Below, one piece after another: positions 1 through 9,260 of a stretch of DNA of 31,995 nt. The notes beneath the pieces were generated by a model. That model had not been told where the DNA came from. It saw nothing but the letters and a program-made list of their open reading frames with translations, and did no database searches. This DNA comes from Xanthoparmelia taractica (lineage: Eukaryota > Ascomycota > Lecanoromycetes > Lecanorales > Parmeliaceae). How positions within the stretch are numbered: the stretch's first letter is position 1; each line of letters opens with the position of its first letter. The stretch covers positions 1 through 31,995 of the forward strand of contig JANQBS010000372.1 of the NCBI GenBank assembly GCA_033085395.1, read 5' to 3'. Both the position numbers and the translations under genes were made by a program.

Positions 1-74
1 TATAATTTTTTAAAAAAAGTTGAAAAAAAGTTGAAAACGACTATGTTCAACAGATACCACACCTTTCCGACCCG
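1..74 (-). mobile_element. Cut-off copy of a small TA-flanked TIR element (MITE-like)
   Basis: Bases 1-74 are the reverse complement of the first ~75 bases of the complete copy at 28,561-28,832, with one transition difference. The terminus reads CGGGTCGGAAAGGTGTGGTA on the minus strand and is followed by TA (75-76), which fits a TA target duplication as in Tc1/mariner-type MITEs. The rest of this copy lies left of the window. Confidence 0.75.
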
Positions 75-82
75 TATGTATA

Positions 83-136
83 GCGTTGCTCGCTAATTAG
101 AAGTATCTTCGATAGCTTCTAGCTAGCGAGCAACGC
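83..136. repeat. Near-perfect hairpin next to the TIR element
   Basis: Arms 83-103 and 116-136 are inverted copies of 21 bases with one mismatch, separated by a 12-base loop that is itself partly self-complementary (TATC...GATA). The arms are GC-richer than their surroundings. Confidence 0.75.
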
Positions 137-810
137 CAGTATTTCTAGGATCAATTATTTCTACGTATCTAGCGTTCTTCCTTATATTAAACACTCTTAT
201 TTAATATAGAGTGAACCGAGTTATAATCTATTTTCTTTTATCTCTTTTCAAGGGTTCTCTCTTCTTAGAATACGCCTAATTAGATAAATAACTAGATTAA
301 TTATTTTTTAGCTCTTTTAAGAGATTTAGAATAGCGTTTATTAATTTAAGTAAAATATATATTCTATTTATTAAAGAGGGTGATTAATAGTAATATTAAG
401 AAAGAACTTTAAGTAATAGCGATTCTTATCTATATTTAATCGCGTGTTCGATTCACACGTATCAAATAAGATCTTTAAAATATTTCGCCGTCTTTTAATT
501 AATAAGTAACTTAAATACGCGAATCTTTATTGTTCTAATCGAATTAATTACAATATTCTTATTAGTATATATAAGATAAAGAGTTACGAGTAAATAGACG
601 AGAGAGTAAACGAGAGAAGAGAATCTTATATACGAGCCATTAGGATATCTAATAAGCCTCTTCTATATTAAGCTATCCTACTTAATCTAATTTCTCTATA
701 GAAATCTACAAAGCCTTAGAATTAAGACGCTATCTCGTTTAGTTCGTTATTCTTAAAGAATATTATATTAATAAGCACGAGTATTTCTTTATACGATTCT
801 ATAGTCGTTT

Positions 811-1085
811 ACTACTTTACTCGAAGCGATATATATATTATAATTAGCGACGTGTATACTTAATAGCGAGGGTTAAGACCTATTATTATCGTTATATCTC
901 TTTATCGATATCGAGTTTTTAGTTATTCGAATCGATGCTAAGACGCTCTTATTATTTCATTTAACTATTTATTATTCTACTCGAAGCTAGATATTTATTA
1001 TAACTAGCGATATATATACTTAATAGCGAGGGTTAAAGTCTATTATCGGCGTTACACGTCGCTATCGAGTCGAGATTTCCTACTG
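811..1085 (+). repeat. Two-copy degenerate tandem repeat, period about 160 bp
   Basis: The block around 811-925 (containing taatagcgagggttaa at 861) recurs at about 971-1085 (same string at 1021). The copies differ mainly by transitions and small indels, as expected for RIP-mutated duplicates. Confidence 0.6.
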
Positions 1086-1315
1086 GCAAATTTCATCTCT
1101 ATCGAATCTCACCTCGTATAGTCTTATCGTTACGTCACGTTACATTAATAAGCACGTGCTATAAATATTATCACGTGTTATAGCTACTAGATACGTTGTA
1201 GTCGTCGCCGTGATATTATAGATTATTAAAAACACGTACGTGACTAACACGTACGTTGTAGTGAATCACGGCTATTACGTACGATAAAGTGGTGTCTATA
1301 ACGGTCCAGACCATC

Positions 1316-1489
1316 AAAAAAATCGATTCTTTTATATGTTCTTTGGCTATTAATATTACGTTGGCCCAGCCGGGTTCGAGTTAGAACCCTGACGGATTAA
1401 ATTAATTGTAGTACTGGCTAGGCTAATCATCAAGAATCGAGGCTATTTGTGTAATATTTGCAGTATCTATTCCACTACACCATAGGGCC
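1316..1489 (-). other. tRNA-like / SINE-like Pol III sequence (degenerate)
   Basis: On the minus strand an A-box-like TGGTGTAGTGG (1482-1472) is followed by a B-box-like GGTTCTAACTC (1388-1378). GGCCC near 1489 can pair with GGGCC near 1363, giving a weak acceptor-like stem, and TACTG/CAGTA could be an anticodon-like stem. A run of seven T lies downstream (plus-strand A-run about 1315-1321), as in Pol III terminators. The spacing is long and U33 of a true anticodon loop is missing, so this is not called a functional tRNA. A tRNA-derived SINE or tRNA relic are the main readings; chance is possible. Confidence 0.3.
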
Positions 1490-1499
1490 TTTGAATACT

Positions 1500-1863
1500 A
1501 GTCACGTCCTTATTAGATAGATAAAGCAAAATCATTCAAAAAACACCCTGCAGTCGCGATATCACGTGACTGAGCAAGCTTTCCACTACTGGGTAGCCCG
1601 CGCCCCCAGCACATATTTTTGATAGATATGTACATCTAAATACAACGTTTAAGTGACCATTTGGATTTCTGGATATGTCGGTCTTTTAACGAGCAAGAGA
1701 GTATACTATACATTGGAGTAATGCGGAGTCGCTATAGAATGTTGGTAAGACGTTGACATTCTGATGATGCAAGCTGTAGTCCAGTGATGTTGAATTTTAC
1801 CAGCCTACGCTGAGCGGTTTCAGCGCATAGCGATTCAACCAAACTGGAAGACAAATTTCATGA
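1500..1863. other. Intergenic stretch left of the split gene
   Basis: Normal-composition DNA begins here. I see no convincing gene. GTAAGA at about 1745 and a tttcag at about 1829 could be splice sites of the 5' part of the split gene, but no single frame supports them. Confidence 0.4.
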
Positions 1864-2244
1864 GTCTGTCTCCTTCCTGATAGGAATATTGGGGGCTATA
1901 GCGCACATTCTATCAATTCCCGGGTCAGTGCCCCATCGAATGAATCAATATATTTCGATCTGGATGCCTTCACTCGCACTGTCCTGTCCTCGGAGTCTCT
2001 ACGCTTTCTCGTCACAAGCGTCTATTTTCGATGGCACAACAAGTACAGTATTGCCAATGATGATGTGCGTCGGCGTCTAGAAGCTCTAGAGTTATCAGGT
2101 CTGTAAACTTGCTATCTTTTCATCTGCAGATCTTTCTTCCTCGAAGACCTACTTGGCCAGCTGTTACACTTGTGACGTTCCAGTATGACGGGCATGGCGG
2201 TTACGATCTGGAAGTATACGCCGGAGAAATTGACCGCCTGTGCG

Positions 2245-3121
2245 CGGGAAGCCCTGGGGGCGCAAGATAGGGGCGCAACGCAAGTTTCGGCAAACTTGCC
2301 TTAATACTTAGATTTGTATGGTAGCCCTACCAAAATTCAAGTACCTGGGCAAGATATCTACAATATAATGTCGCAATCAGTTCATGAGGCCTATATGTGA
2401 ATATGTGACGTAATAAGTAGCTGCTATATACTTATTTCTCGCTCTTAGGGGGTTCCCTCAGCAAATAGGCCGCCTTTAGAATACGCTGCTGCTGGGACTC
2501 TTTTATCTATATTCTCACTCGATATTAGATGCTGCTTAGATTTCTTTTTATTGAGTTGCATAGTAGGCTGGAGTGTAGTATTCAACGTAGGCTCTCGGGA
2601 TCTCTTCTGCGAGAGATCTTTCTCTTGCTCTTAGACCTTCTTTTTTTTGATTTGACGGCTCGATTTAGATATTGTAAGTACTGGCGGAGCGGAGGAAGAA
2701 GATAAAGCAGCAGAGGACGTAGAAGCATTGTTTTTAGTATCTTTGGGCCGCTCTCGAGGCTTCTGAGGCTGTGGAATTGACTGAGTAGCCGGGGAAGGAA
2801 TTTGATAGATAGGCCTTGATATCTGCTTCTCCTGCTTCTCCTGCTGCCGAGCCTTTCTTTCAGAGGTCTTCGCAGCAGTTAGTTTACGTGCATTGGCCTT
2901 ATCGTGCTTTTTCTTCTCCTGCAGAGCTATCTATCCGCCTGTTTAGTAAAGGGTGAGGCTGGGAGCTCCGTTGAGATCCCCTGAAGATTCTTCTGAAGAT
3001 TCTTCTGAATGGCTGCGTGGCTACTATTGACGTTGATAAGGCTACCATACAAATTTAAGCATTAAGGCAAGTTTGCCGAAACTTGCGTTGCGCCCCTATC
3101 TTGCGCCCCCAGGGCTTCCCG
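2245..3121. mobile_element. Non-autonomous Mutator-like (MULE) TIR element, 877 bp
   Basis: The ends (2245-2326 and 3040-3121) are inverted repeats of about 82 bp with only two mismatches, both transitions, starting CGGGAAGCCCTGGGGGCGCA. They are flanked by a perfect 9-bp direct repeat GCCTGTGCG at 2236-2244 and 3122-3130. A 9-bp duplication with long TIRs is characteristic of the Mutator superfamily. The interior is too short for a transposase of that family. The near-identity of the TIRs and the lack of heavy RIP suggest a fairly recent insertion. Each TIR has an inner palindrome GCAAGTTT/AAACTTGC. Confidence 0.85.
2631..2930 (-). pseudogene. Coding remnant inside the MULE (basic, Q/K/S/P-rich tail)
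   Basis: The minus strand has a 98-codon open frame from 2924 to the TAA at 2633-2631. It encodes a charged segment (LQEKKKHDKANARKLTAAK), then a P/Q/S-rich stretch and a basic end (SSRQIKKKKV). Upstream in the same frame are TAG and TAA, so no start is available. The composition resembles the low-complexity C-terminal tail of fungal transposases, but it could equally be a host-gene fragment captured by the element. No catalytic motif is present. Confidence 0.4.
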
Positions 3122-3303
3122 GCCTGTGCGCCTTATTCGGCATTCCCATCCCTCTGTTCTTCCTGCATGGACAGATGGTGATACTAGGCCTGCAACTATA
3201 CGAAGGTCCGACAAGAATCAACCAGTACAGGATGCGGGCTTCAGATATCGACGCCTTTGCTCTCAATGAGACTCGTGTGGAGCGCGGGTCTCTAGCTCAG
3301 TGA

Positions 3304-3627
3304 TTTTAAGCGAAGAGCGGAGGGTTAGTGAACTTTGGTAAAGCAAGTGTGTAAGTAGAGGTTGGAATCAAAGTTGTATCATTGCCTCAAACCTGCTCGA
3401 AAGAGGTGCGGTTGAGATCATAAGTGTATATATTTATACTGCCAACAATGCATCCGGCGTCTTGGTTGCTGTCTAGCCATCTCTCAGCCAAAGACTTTCT
3501 AGTGGATCGCTCCTGGGTTTACAAGAATAAGCAGCGAGGGTATCTAACGCCAGCGCCCCATTGCCAAAGATCAGCGCTCCCGATCGCCATCCCAAAACTC
3601 CGATTTCCCATAATCCGTAGAACACAA
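3304..3627. other. Intergenic, convergent 3' ends
   Basis: Lies between the end of the split plus-strand gene and the end of MDM34 on the minus strand. It presumably holds both 3' regions; I see no other structure. Confidence 0.5.
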
Positions 3628-5437
3628 CTAGCCCTCAGACCCGTAAGCAGGCGGTGGCTCCTCTTGTACCTCGTTAGTCCGATCCCAGAATCCACTATCC
3701 GCCGCCTTCTGATCCTGCACTTTGCGAGCAATCTCACCCGCGATTTTGGTGAACCACGGTTGTGGCATCGTAGCGTCAGAAGCTGACTCATCGATGGGGG
3801 AAGGGGATAGTTGCTGGAGATGTGCCGATGAGGATGACGAAGCTTCCGCCTTGGGTCCTTTTTCGACAGGGTATCGAGTAGCTTGCGGAGGTTCGGATGG
3901 TCGTAACGAAGGCCGCTTAGCGCTTCGAGAACCCGGTTGTGGTTGCGAAGTCGGCAAAGGCACAGAATATTGCGGGGGTCTGGGTGTGCTGTTTAAAACA
4001 TCATCTCGTTGAGGCGGACGAGGTGTTAGATCCCTGAACCGTAGTGGCGTGCCATCCCCTGGTTCTTTCTGAGCAGCTTTCTTTTCTGGTGTCCTAGGAG
4101 GAGTGACAAGCTCGCCGTCACCTCGCTCTGGCGTGACAGGTCGAGCGTCAAACTCTGAGGGTGCTGAAGACATGGTCCCCGATGCCGATATACTTTCTCC
4201 ACTCACGCTCTCGACGTCGTCTCCGCCTGTCGGCTTCTTCCTCAGATTGACAACTCTGTGCTTTCGCTTCCGTCCTCCATGGGGCTTGCCATGTTTGGCC
4301 GAAGCGAGACCTAAGCCTGAAGCAGCCGATCCAAAGGACGACAGCCCAGGTCTGGACGAGTTCTGCACTGCATCACCGGCCTCTGAAAATACGTACGTGG
4401 TACTGGAACTGCCCGTGTAGGATTGGCCGCGTGCCATGACCGGCGTGATCGGTGTCGCTCGCCCACTGCTTCCATACGTTTCTCCTCTTTCTGTAGGCCC
4501 TGCCCAAGCTCTAAAGACAACGTCCCGAATCCCAGGGGTGAATAGTGATAAAGTCCTATGCGAATCCGTCAAAGCACTTAAACGAAGAAGGTTCTTTTGT
4601 GAGAAAAGAGCGTGCATTTCGGGGCCTGAGTCTAGAGATAGAGAAGCGATCTGCGACGCATCCAAAATGTTCCCGGAACTATCCACTGGATCTTGAGGCG
4701 GACTTGCTAACGGATCCACCGGCTTGTCTCCAGTTGCGGAGTCTTGAAGACTTCGCGCTAGCTCCTCGTCTTCTCTTTCTCGATAGTCTGGGACCCAGAG
4801 TCTTAAAGACAAACGGTGAATGATCAAAGGAACCTCATCCATAAGGAGTGTCCGCAGCTGGCCTTCAATTTCCTTTTGTAGGTACTCTCTGACAAAGGGT
4901 ATTGCGTCGAAGGTAGACGACACCTTGAGCGACTCTAAGGGGTCATTTCGAAAGACTAGTGTTAGACCTTTCTGCCTTGAGAAGACTAATATGATGAAAG
5001 CGGATAACTTGATTTCGGAGAGTGTGATTTGTAAAGGGATGGTGAGGCCGGAGGAGGCAGCGAGAGGCTGCGGGGACGTGAACGAGGGCTTTGTAGATAG
5101 ATAGGTATTCAGAGGGTTGGCCTAGGCAAAATCAGCCGCAATCAACAATCCTCTTAGCTCTGCTACCTACTTGGACTCTGGTCTTCAGAGTAAGAAATGC
5201 GTCCCCAGTGTAGCACATCTTAAAGATGCCCCGAAAGCGATCCTCGGCTAGGTCTCCGATTTCGAGGATCTCAAGATCTGGGGGAACAGAGCCCAGGTTG
5301 AGCTCATTGACCAGGATGTCATCGACGATAATGGGAGGCTTGGGGGATTTGTTTAAAGCAGTCGTTAGGAGTTCTTGTGCCTTTGTGTAGAAAGAGGCGT
5401 CGGCTGTCAAAGGCGACCAGTTGAAGTTGAATGCCAT
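3628..5437 (-). CDS. MDM34: Mdm34, ERMES complex subunit with SMP domain
   Basis: Exons 5437-5171 and 5121-3628, giving about 586 residues. Exon 1 begins MAFNFNWSPLTADASFYTKA and exon 2 continues ANPLNTYLSTKPSF; both are the characteristic N-terminus of fungal Mdm34 (Mmm2). The 49-base intron (5170-5122) has a GTAGGT donor, a GGCTGAT branch and a TAG acceptor, and joins RVQ to ANP in frame. Residues 1 to about 195 form the lipid-binding SMP domain (LTIPLQITLSEIKLS, EGQLRTLLMDEVPLIIHRLS, LRLWVPDY). The rest is low-complexity: a basic GGRKRKHRVVNLRKK patch at about 375 and many Pro/Ser/Thr, ending PPPAYGSEG. In yeast the protein sits on the mitochondrial outer membrane and, with Mmm1, Mdm12 and Mdm10, tethers ER to mitochondria and moves phospholipids. 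The length is normal for filamentous fungi and nothing suggests decay. Confidence 0.93.
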
Positions 5438-6105
5438 GTTGGAGGGACATGGAAGGAGAGAGGCTGATCAACAGGACAGACTCTGCTGTTGGTGTAGATG
5501 ATAAACGCTGTTGCTGATTCACATTTGAACGTCTCGTGTTCAATGCCTCCTCCGTGTGACGAGGATCCACATAAGGCTGCTGAAGCAATTTATTTAGCGT
5601 CTGTGAAGGTCGAGAAGAATGTAGCTCTGAAGAAATCATGCGATGATGTGCCAGGACTCAAGCAGTCGGGGGTGTTGCGTAGGGAATCTTTCTTGACTCT
5701 CTACCAAGATGATTATTTTTCGGAGAATTCGCGTTCTTTGACTAGTCTGGTTGCCGAGGTTCCGCCTCTGGATCTGGCCGCCTGTTAAGGCAGAAGTACT
5801 CGTACCTTCAGAAGTACCTTATCTTACGACCTTGGTGCGACTTACGGAGAATTACAAGCTTGCAAAAATGATGAACAACAAGATATCTAGACCTTTACAA
5901 TAGATAAGTCAACTGACTTCCAAAGCTATCAGGCGAAAAGCGCTGTGGTTGTGGGATCGGTGGATATCAATTCTATCATTTTTGTACACCTGTGCACACA
6001 TCTAGGAAGCAAGACAAAACGTTCGCTCTCGCGAATTTTACATACAGCTGACCACTGTCGCGATTTAATTCCATCATAGGACCCGTCACCTCCGACTTCT
6101 TACGC
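5438..6105. other. Intergenic: MDM34 promoter and BiP 3' region
   Basis: Both neighbours are on the minus strand, so this ~670-bp stretch should hold the BiP terminator/3' UTR (near 6105) and the MDM34 promoter (near 5438). Short open frames here lack supporting features. No repeats were seen. Confidence 0.5.
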
Positions 6106-8949
6106 CTATAGCTCATCGTGGCCGGCATCTTCATCTTCATCTGCACCACCCGTAGGAGGCATGTCGCCGCCCATGCCGGCATAAAGTTTGCTGGTAATAG
6201 GGTATGCCACATTGCTGAGCTTCTCCTTCTGCTCTTCGAAGTCTTCAGTCGTAGCGTCCTGGGCGTTCGACTCTAACCAATCAGCGGTCTCCTTGACGGC
6301 TTCCAAAAGAGTCTCCTTGTCGTCCTCGTCGATCTTGCCCCCGAGGCCCTCCTCGTCATTGGCCTGGTTCTTGAGGCTGAAGACGTAGTTCTCGAGCCCA
6401 TTGCGAGCCTGGATACGCTCCGAAGTAGCCTTGTCTTCTTCCGCGAACTCTTGGGCCTCGGCGATCATGCGGTCAATCTCTTCTTGCGAGAGGCGGCCTT
6501 TATCATTAGTGATGGTGATACTCTCTGATTTGCCTGTGCCCTTATCGCCGGCAGACACTTTTAAGATTCCGTTGGCGTCAAGCTCGAAGGAAACCTCGAT
6601 CTGAGGAACGCCGCGAGGCGCGGCTGGTATGCCAGTGAGGTCGAACTTGCCGAGAAGGTTGTTATCCTTGGTCATGGAACGTTCACCCTCGAAAACTTGG
6701 ATCAAGACGACAGGTTGGTTATCTGCGGCGGTGGAGAAGATTTGCGACTTGCGTGTAGGGATGGAGGTGCCACGAGGGATTAATTTGGTCCTAAACAAGC
6801 GGAAGTCAGCTATGGTCGGTTAGGTGTGTGTCTCATCACGTACATAACACCACCAGTTGTTTCGATACCGAGAGTCAATGGGTTCACGTCCATGAGAATG
6901 ATCTCTTTCGTACCCTCAGCTCCGGAAAGAACACCGCCCTGAACAGCTGCGCCAAAAGCCACAGCCTCATCCGGGTTGATACCTTTGCTGAGCGGCTTCC
7001 CGAAGAACTCCTCCAACATAGATTGAACCCTTTTTGCGTAGTCAGCATTGCTTGCTTAGAGTATGAAGGACCAATTTGGACCCGGACAATACATACTTAG
7101 GGATACGAGTAGACCCTCCGACAAGAACGATGTCGTTGATCTCGTTCTTCTTGACCTTTGCGTCTTTCAAGACCTGTTCGACAGGTTTCAGGGTCTTTTT
7201 GAAGAGGTCCATGTTCAGTTCTTCGAACTTTGCCCGAGTAAGGGTCTCCGAAAAGTCCTCCCCTTTGTGGAAACTCTCAATTTCCAATCTGGTGGACATC
7301 TGACTGGAGAGAGAACGCTAACAGAAGTCTTTGAGTCAGCATTGCGCGTTCAGGATCGATAGAGCTTCGTCAGGCAGGTGTAAATTCCACGTTCTCATGG
7401 GACGCCCTGGAGGTTACTAAATGCTTACCTTAGCTTTCTCGACTTCGCGCTTTAGCTTCCCCATCGTCTTCAGATCCTTTGTGATGTCCACACTGCCGGA
7501 GAGTCAAAGTCAGCATTGCCCCATCGATGTTGAGTCTTGAGCCTCGAGATAGACAGGTGGAGCCAAGACTCCAAAGAATTGTCTCGAGGCTCGTAGCTTG
7601 GTTCACTGGGGGGTGGGACTCAAAGAACACATACTTCTTGTCTTTGTTGTATCTCTTGGTGAAGTAGTTGATTATTCTCTGGTCTACACGAGTGTAAGTA
7701 CGTCATATTTACTATTCGAGCGTGCTTGGGTGGTCGCTGCTTACCGAAATCTTCTCCTCCAAGATGGGTGTCGCCAGCTGTTGCTTGGACTTCGAATACG
7801 CCACTGTCGATGGTCAAGAGAGAGACATCGAAGGTTCCTCCTCCAAGATCGTAGACAATGATTTGACGTTCCTCACCGACGCGGTCAAGACCGTAAGCGA
7901 TGGCGGCGGCGGTTGGCTCGTTCACCACTCGGACAACGTTCAGGCCGGCAATGGTGCCGGCATCCTTTGTAGCTTGTCTTTGATTGTCGTTGAAGTATGC
8001 TGGAACGGTGACAACGGCGTTGACCACCTTTTTCCCAAGGTAGCTCTCCGCGATTTCCTTCATCTTTCCGAGTACCATTGCGGAAATCTCCTCGGGGGAG
8101 AATGATCTATCCTTTCCTTGGACCTCAACGGTGATGGCGGGCTTGTCATTCTGGTTTGTGACTCGAAAAGGGAAGTGCTTGATGTCACTCTGTACGTCTT
8201 TGTCCGAAAACTTGCGTCCAATCAGTCGCCTGCCCAAGCTGTCAGCCAGATATTCTAGGTACACATGTGTGGTTCCGCTTACTTAGAATCGAAAATGGTC
8301 CTAACTGGATTCTAGATTGCAGTTTAATCAGTATGGCTATTCCAGCAAGATCTCGTAGACGTGTCTCGAGGCCCAGGACATGGTCCAGAAGAGGAGTCAT
8401 GGAATCGGAGAACACTTACTGCGGCGTATTGATTCTTGGCTGCGTCTCCGACTAGACGTTCTTCGTCGGTGAAGGCCACATAGCTCGGTGTTATGCGGTT
8501 GCCCTGGTCATTGACCAGTATCTCCACCTTGCCGTTTAACATGACACCAACACAGCTGACTTCGTTAGCAGGGTATAGTATAAGTGGTCGCAGGATGCAT
8601 ACGCTGTAAGATACACTTGTTAGCAAATCACTTCTTCAAAATCGGAAGTTGAAATGTAAGACAGTTGCCAGAGTCTGTGTACTCCCACAGCTTGTCTTAC
8701 GACTCAGATAAGAGCACGTGTTCAGGAACTGAAAGGCTAGAGATATTGCTTACAATATGTGGTTCCCAAATCTATGCCTATGACATCGCCAAGGTCGTGC
8801 TTCGCACTGTCAGTTCCTAGTGGTTCTTGTTCGCCTTCTTGTGCGTTGGCGTGACCCAGAAGTGCGAGTGGACAGATCAGGAGGCAGAGGAGGATGAGGA
8901 CAGGAGACCATGATGAGCCAGAGCGATTTGCCCTCGAGTGGCGAGCCAT
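6106..8949 (-). CDS. KAR2 (bipA): BiP/Kar2, ER-lumen Hsp70 chaperone
   Basis: Ten exons by my model: 8949-8754, 8603 (one base), 8555-8420, 8311-8283, 8229-7745, 7683-7635, 7492-7429, 7317-7097, 7029-6844, 6790-6106; 683 residues, normal for BiP. The N-terminus has a signal peptide (VLILLCLLICPLALL, cleavage probably after AHA/NA-Q near residue 36). The ATPase domain shows GIDLGTTYSCVGV, NEPTAAAIAYGLD, DLGGGTFDVS and VGGSTRIPK; the substrate domain shows LGIETTGGVM and GIPAAPRGVPQIEVSF; the protein ends in the HDEL retrieval signal. It binds unfolded secretory proteins, drives translocation and controls the unfolded-protein response. Every junction keeps the Hsp70 frame; introns are 47-150 bases with GT...AG. 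The 29-base exon (NPVRTIFDSK) and the 1-base exon are the unusual parts. No stop or missing key residue was seen, so I take it as functional. Confidence 0.95.
7539..7592. repeat. Intronic inverted repeat in BiP
   Basis: GAGCCTCGAGA (7539-7549) and TCTCGAGGCTC (7582-7592) are perfect 11-base arms around a 32-base loop inside the 142-base intron 7634-7493. Pairing would shorten the distance between donor and branch point. Confidence 0.7.
8603..8603 (-). other. Putative one-nucleotide microexon of BiP
   Basis: Exon 1 ends ACATATT (phase 1) before GTAAGC. The next good acceptor is TGCTAAC...TTACAG (intron 8753-8604). It is followed by a single C and then GTATGC, a second donor, whose intron (8602-8556) ends CTGCTAACGAAGTCAG. 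Only T + C + C gives the invariant Ser codon of GTTYSCVGV. Splicing straight from the first donor to the last CAG shifts the frame. Using the earlier GAAG acceptor stays in frame but inserts Phe in the phosphate loop. Confidence 0.6.
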
Positions 8950-9260
8950 CGTGTGAGAGGTACTGCGATTGTTGGAATGATGTCGATAGGTGAACTCCTG
9001 GCACTGAGATGCGAGCGTCTCAGGCAGGGAAGAATGAAGGTGTAGTTGAGTAAGATGGAGAGCGTGACTGCGAAGAGTAAAAGGAGTGTCTGCAGGGTGG
9101 AGTGTCGTTAATGAGGAGGTGAAGAATTGTCTGGTGGTGTGCTCTTTAAGGACACCTCACTTCTGTGAACACGTTTACTTTTTCGAAAAAGTGGGTGATG
9201 GCCTGGAGCGGGAATACTTTGATCCGTGGTAAGGAACAGGCTCATTGGTTGCGACAGAGG
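8950..9260 (-). promoter_or_regulatory. Presumed BiP promoter with CCAAT and CCACG boxes
   Basis: The region upstream of the BiP start is CT-rich on the coding strand near the ATG. Farther up, minus-strand CCAAT (9248-9244) is followed 14 bases later by CCACG (9229-9225). The mammalian ER-stress element is CCAAT-N9-CCACG, so the spacing does not match. A direct repeat GAACARGCTCATTG occurs at about 9234 and 9268. I did not find an exact yeast UPRE (CAGCGTG) on either strand here. Confidence 0.25.

Larger units (their letters stand above)
77..1300. repeat. AT-rich RIP-like repeat block, no intact gene
   Basis: The sequence is strongly AT-biased with many TpA, few CpA/TpG and retained CpG, which is the composition RIP leaves behind. 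No frame is open for long on either strand. It contains a hairpin (83-136), a 160-bp-period tandem duplication (about 811-1085) and, at its right side (about 1150-1290), several CACGTG/ACGTACGT palindromes. I could not recognise the original element. Confidence 0.7.
1864..3303 (+). pseudogene. Unrecognised gene split by a Mutator-like element
   Basis: A protein-like frame runs from 1864 to 2064 (it includes YFDLDAFTRTVLSS) and then meets a GTGCGT donor. A 65-base intron (2065-2129) ending in ctgcag restores the frame at 2130 (IFLPRRPTWPAV). This exon is broken after GEIDRLCA by the 877-bp element at 2245-3121. Removing the element plus one copy of the 9-bp duplication makes the frame continuous to the stop at 3301-3303 (LFGIPIPLFF ... 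RGSLAQ). No start codon is visible in the 1864 frame; the start lies in an upstream exon I could not place, or was already lost. I recognise no family. As it stands the coding region is interrupted, so it is called a pseudogene. Confidence 0.6.

Noticed and set aside
3519..4823. Several open frames on the opposite strand or other frames of MDM34 (e.g. 3722-4012, 4103-4420, 4436-4696)
   Set aside because: They are shadows of the low-complexity part of Mdm34 and have no independent support.
8556..8753. Single 198-base intron using the GAAG acceptor
   Set aside because: It would insert Phe into the invariant Hsp70 GTTYSCVGV loop; the two-intron model keeps the conserved sequence.
9176..9200. 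TTTTTCGAAAAAG as a heat-shock element upstream of BiP
   Set aside because: TTC and GAA abut without the 2-base gap that heat-shock elements require.
9225..9248. A true ER-stress element (CCAAT-N9-CCACG)
   Set aside because: Both boxes are present, but the spacing is 14, not 9, and this is a mammalian motif.
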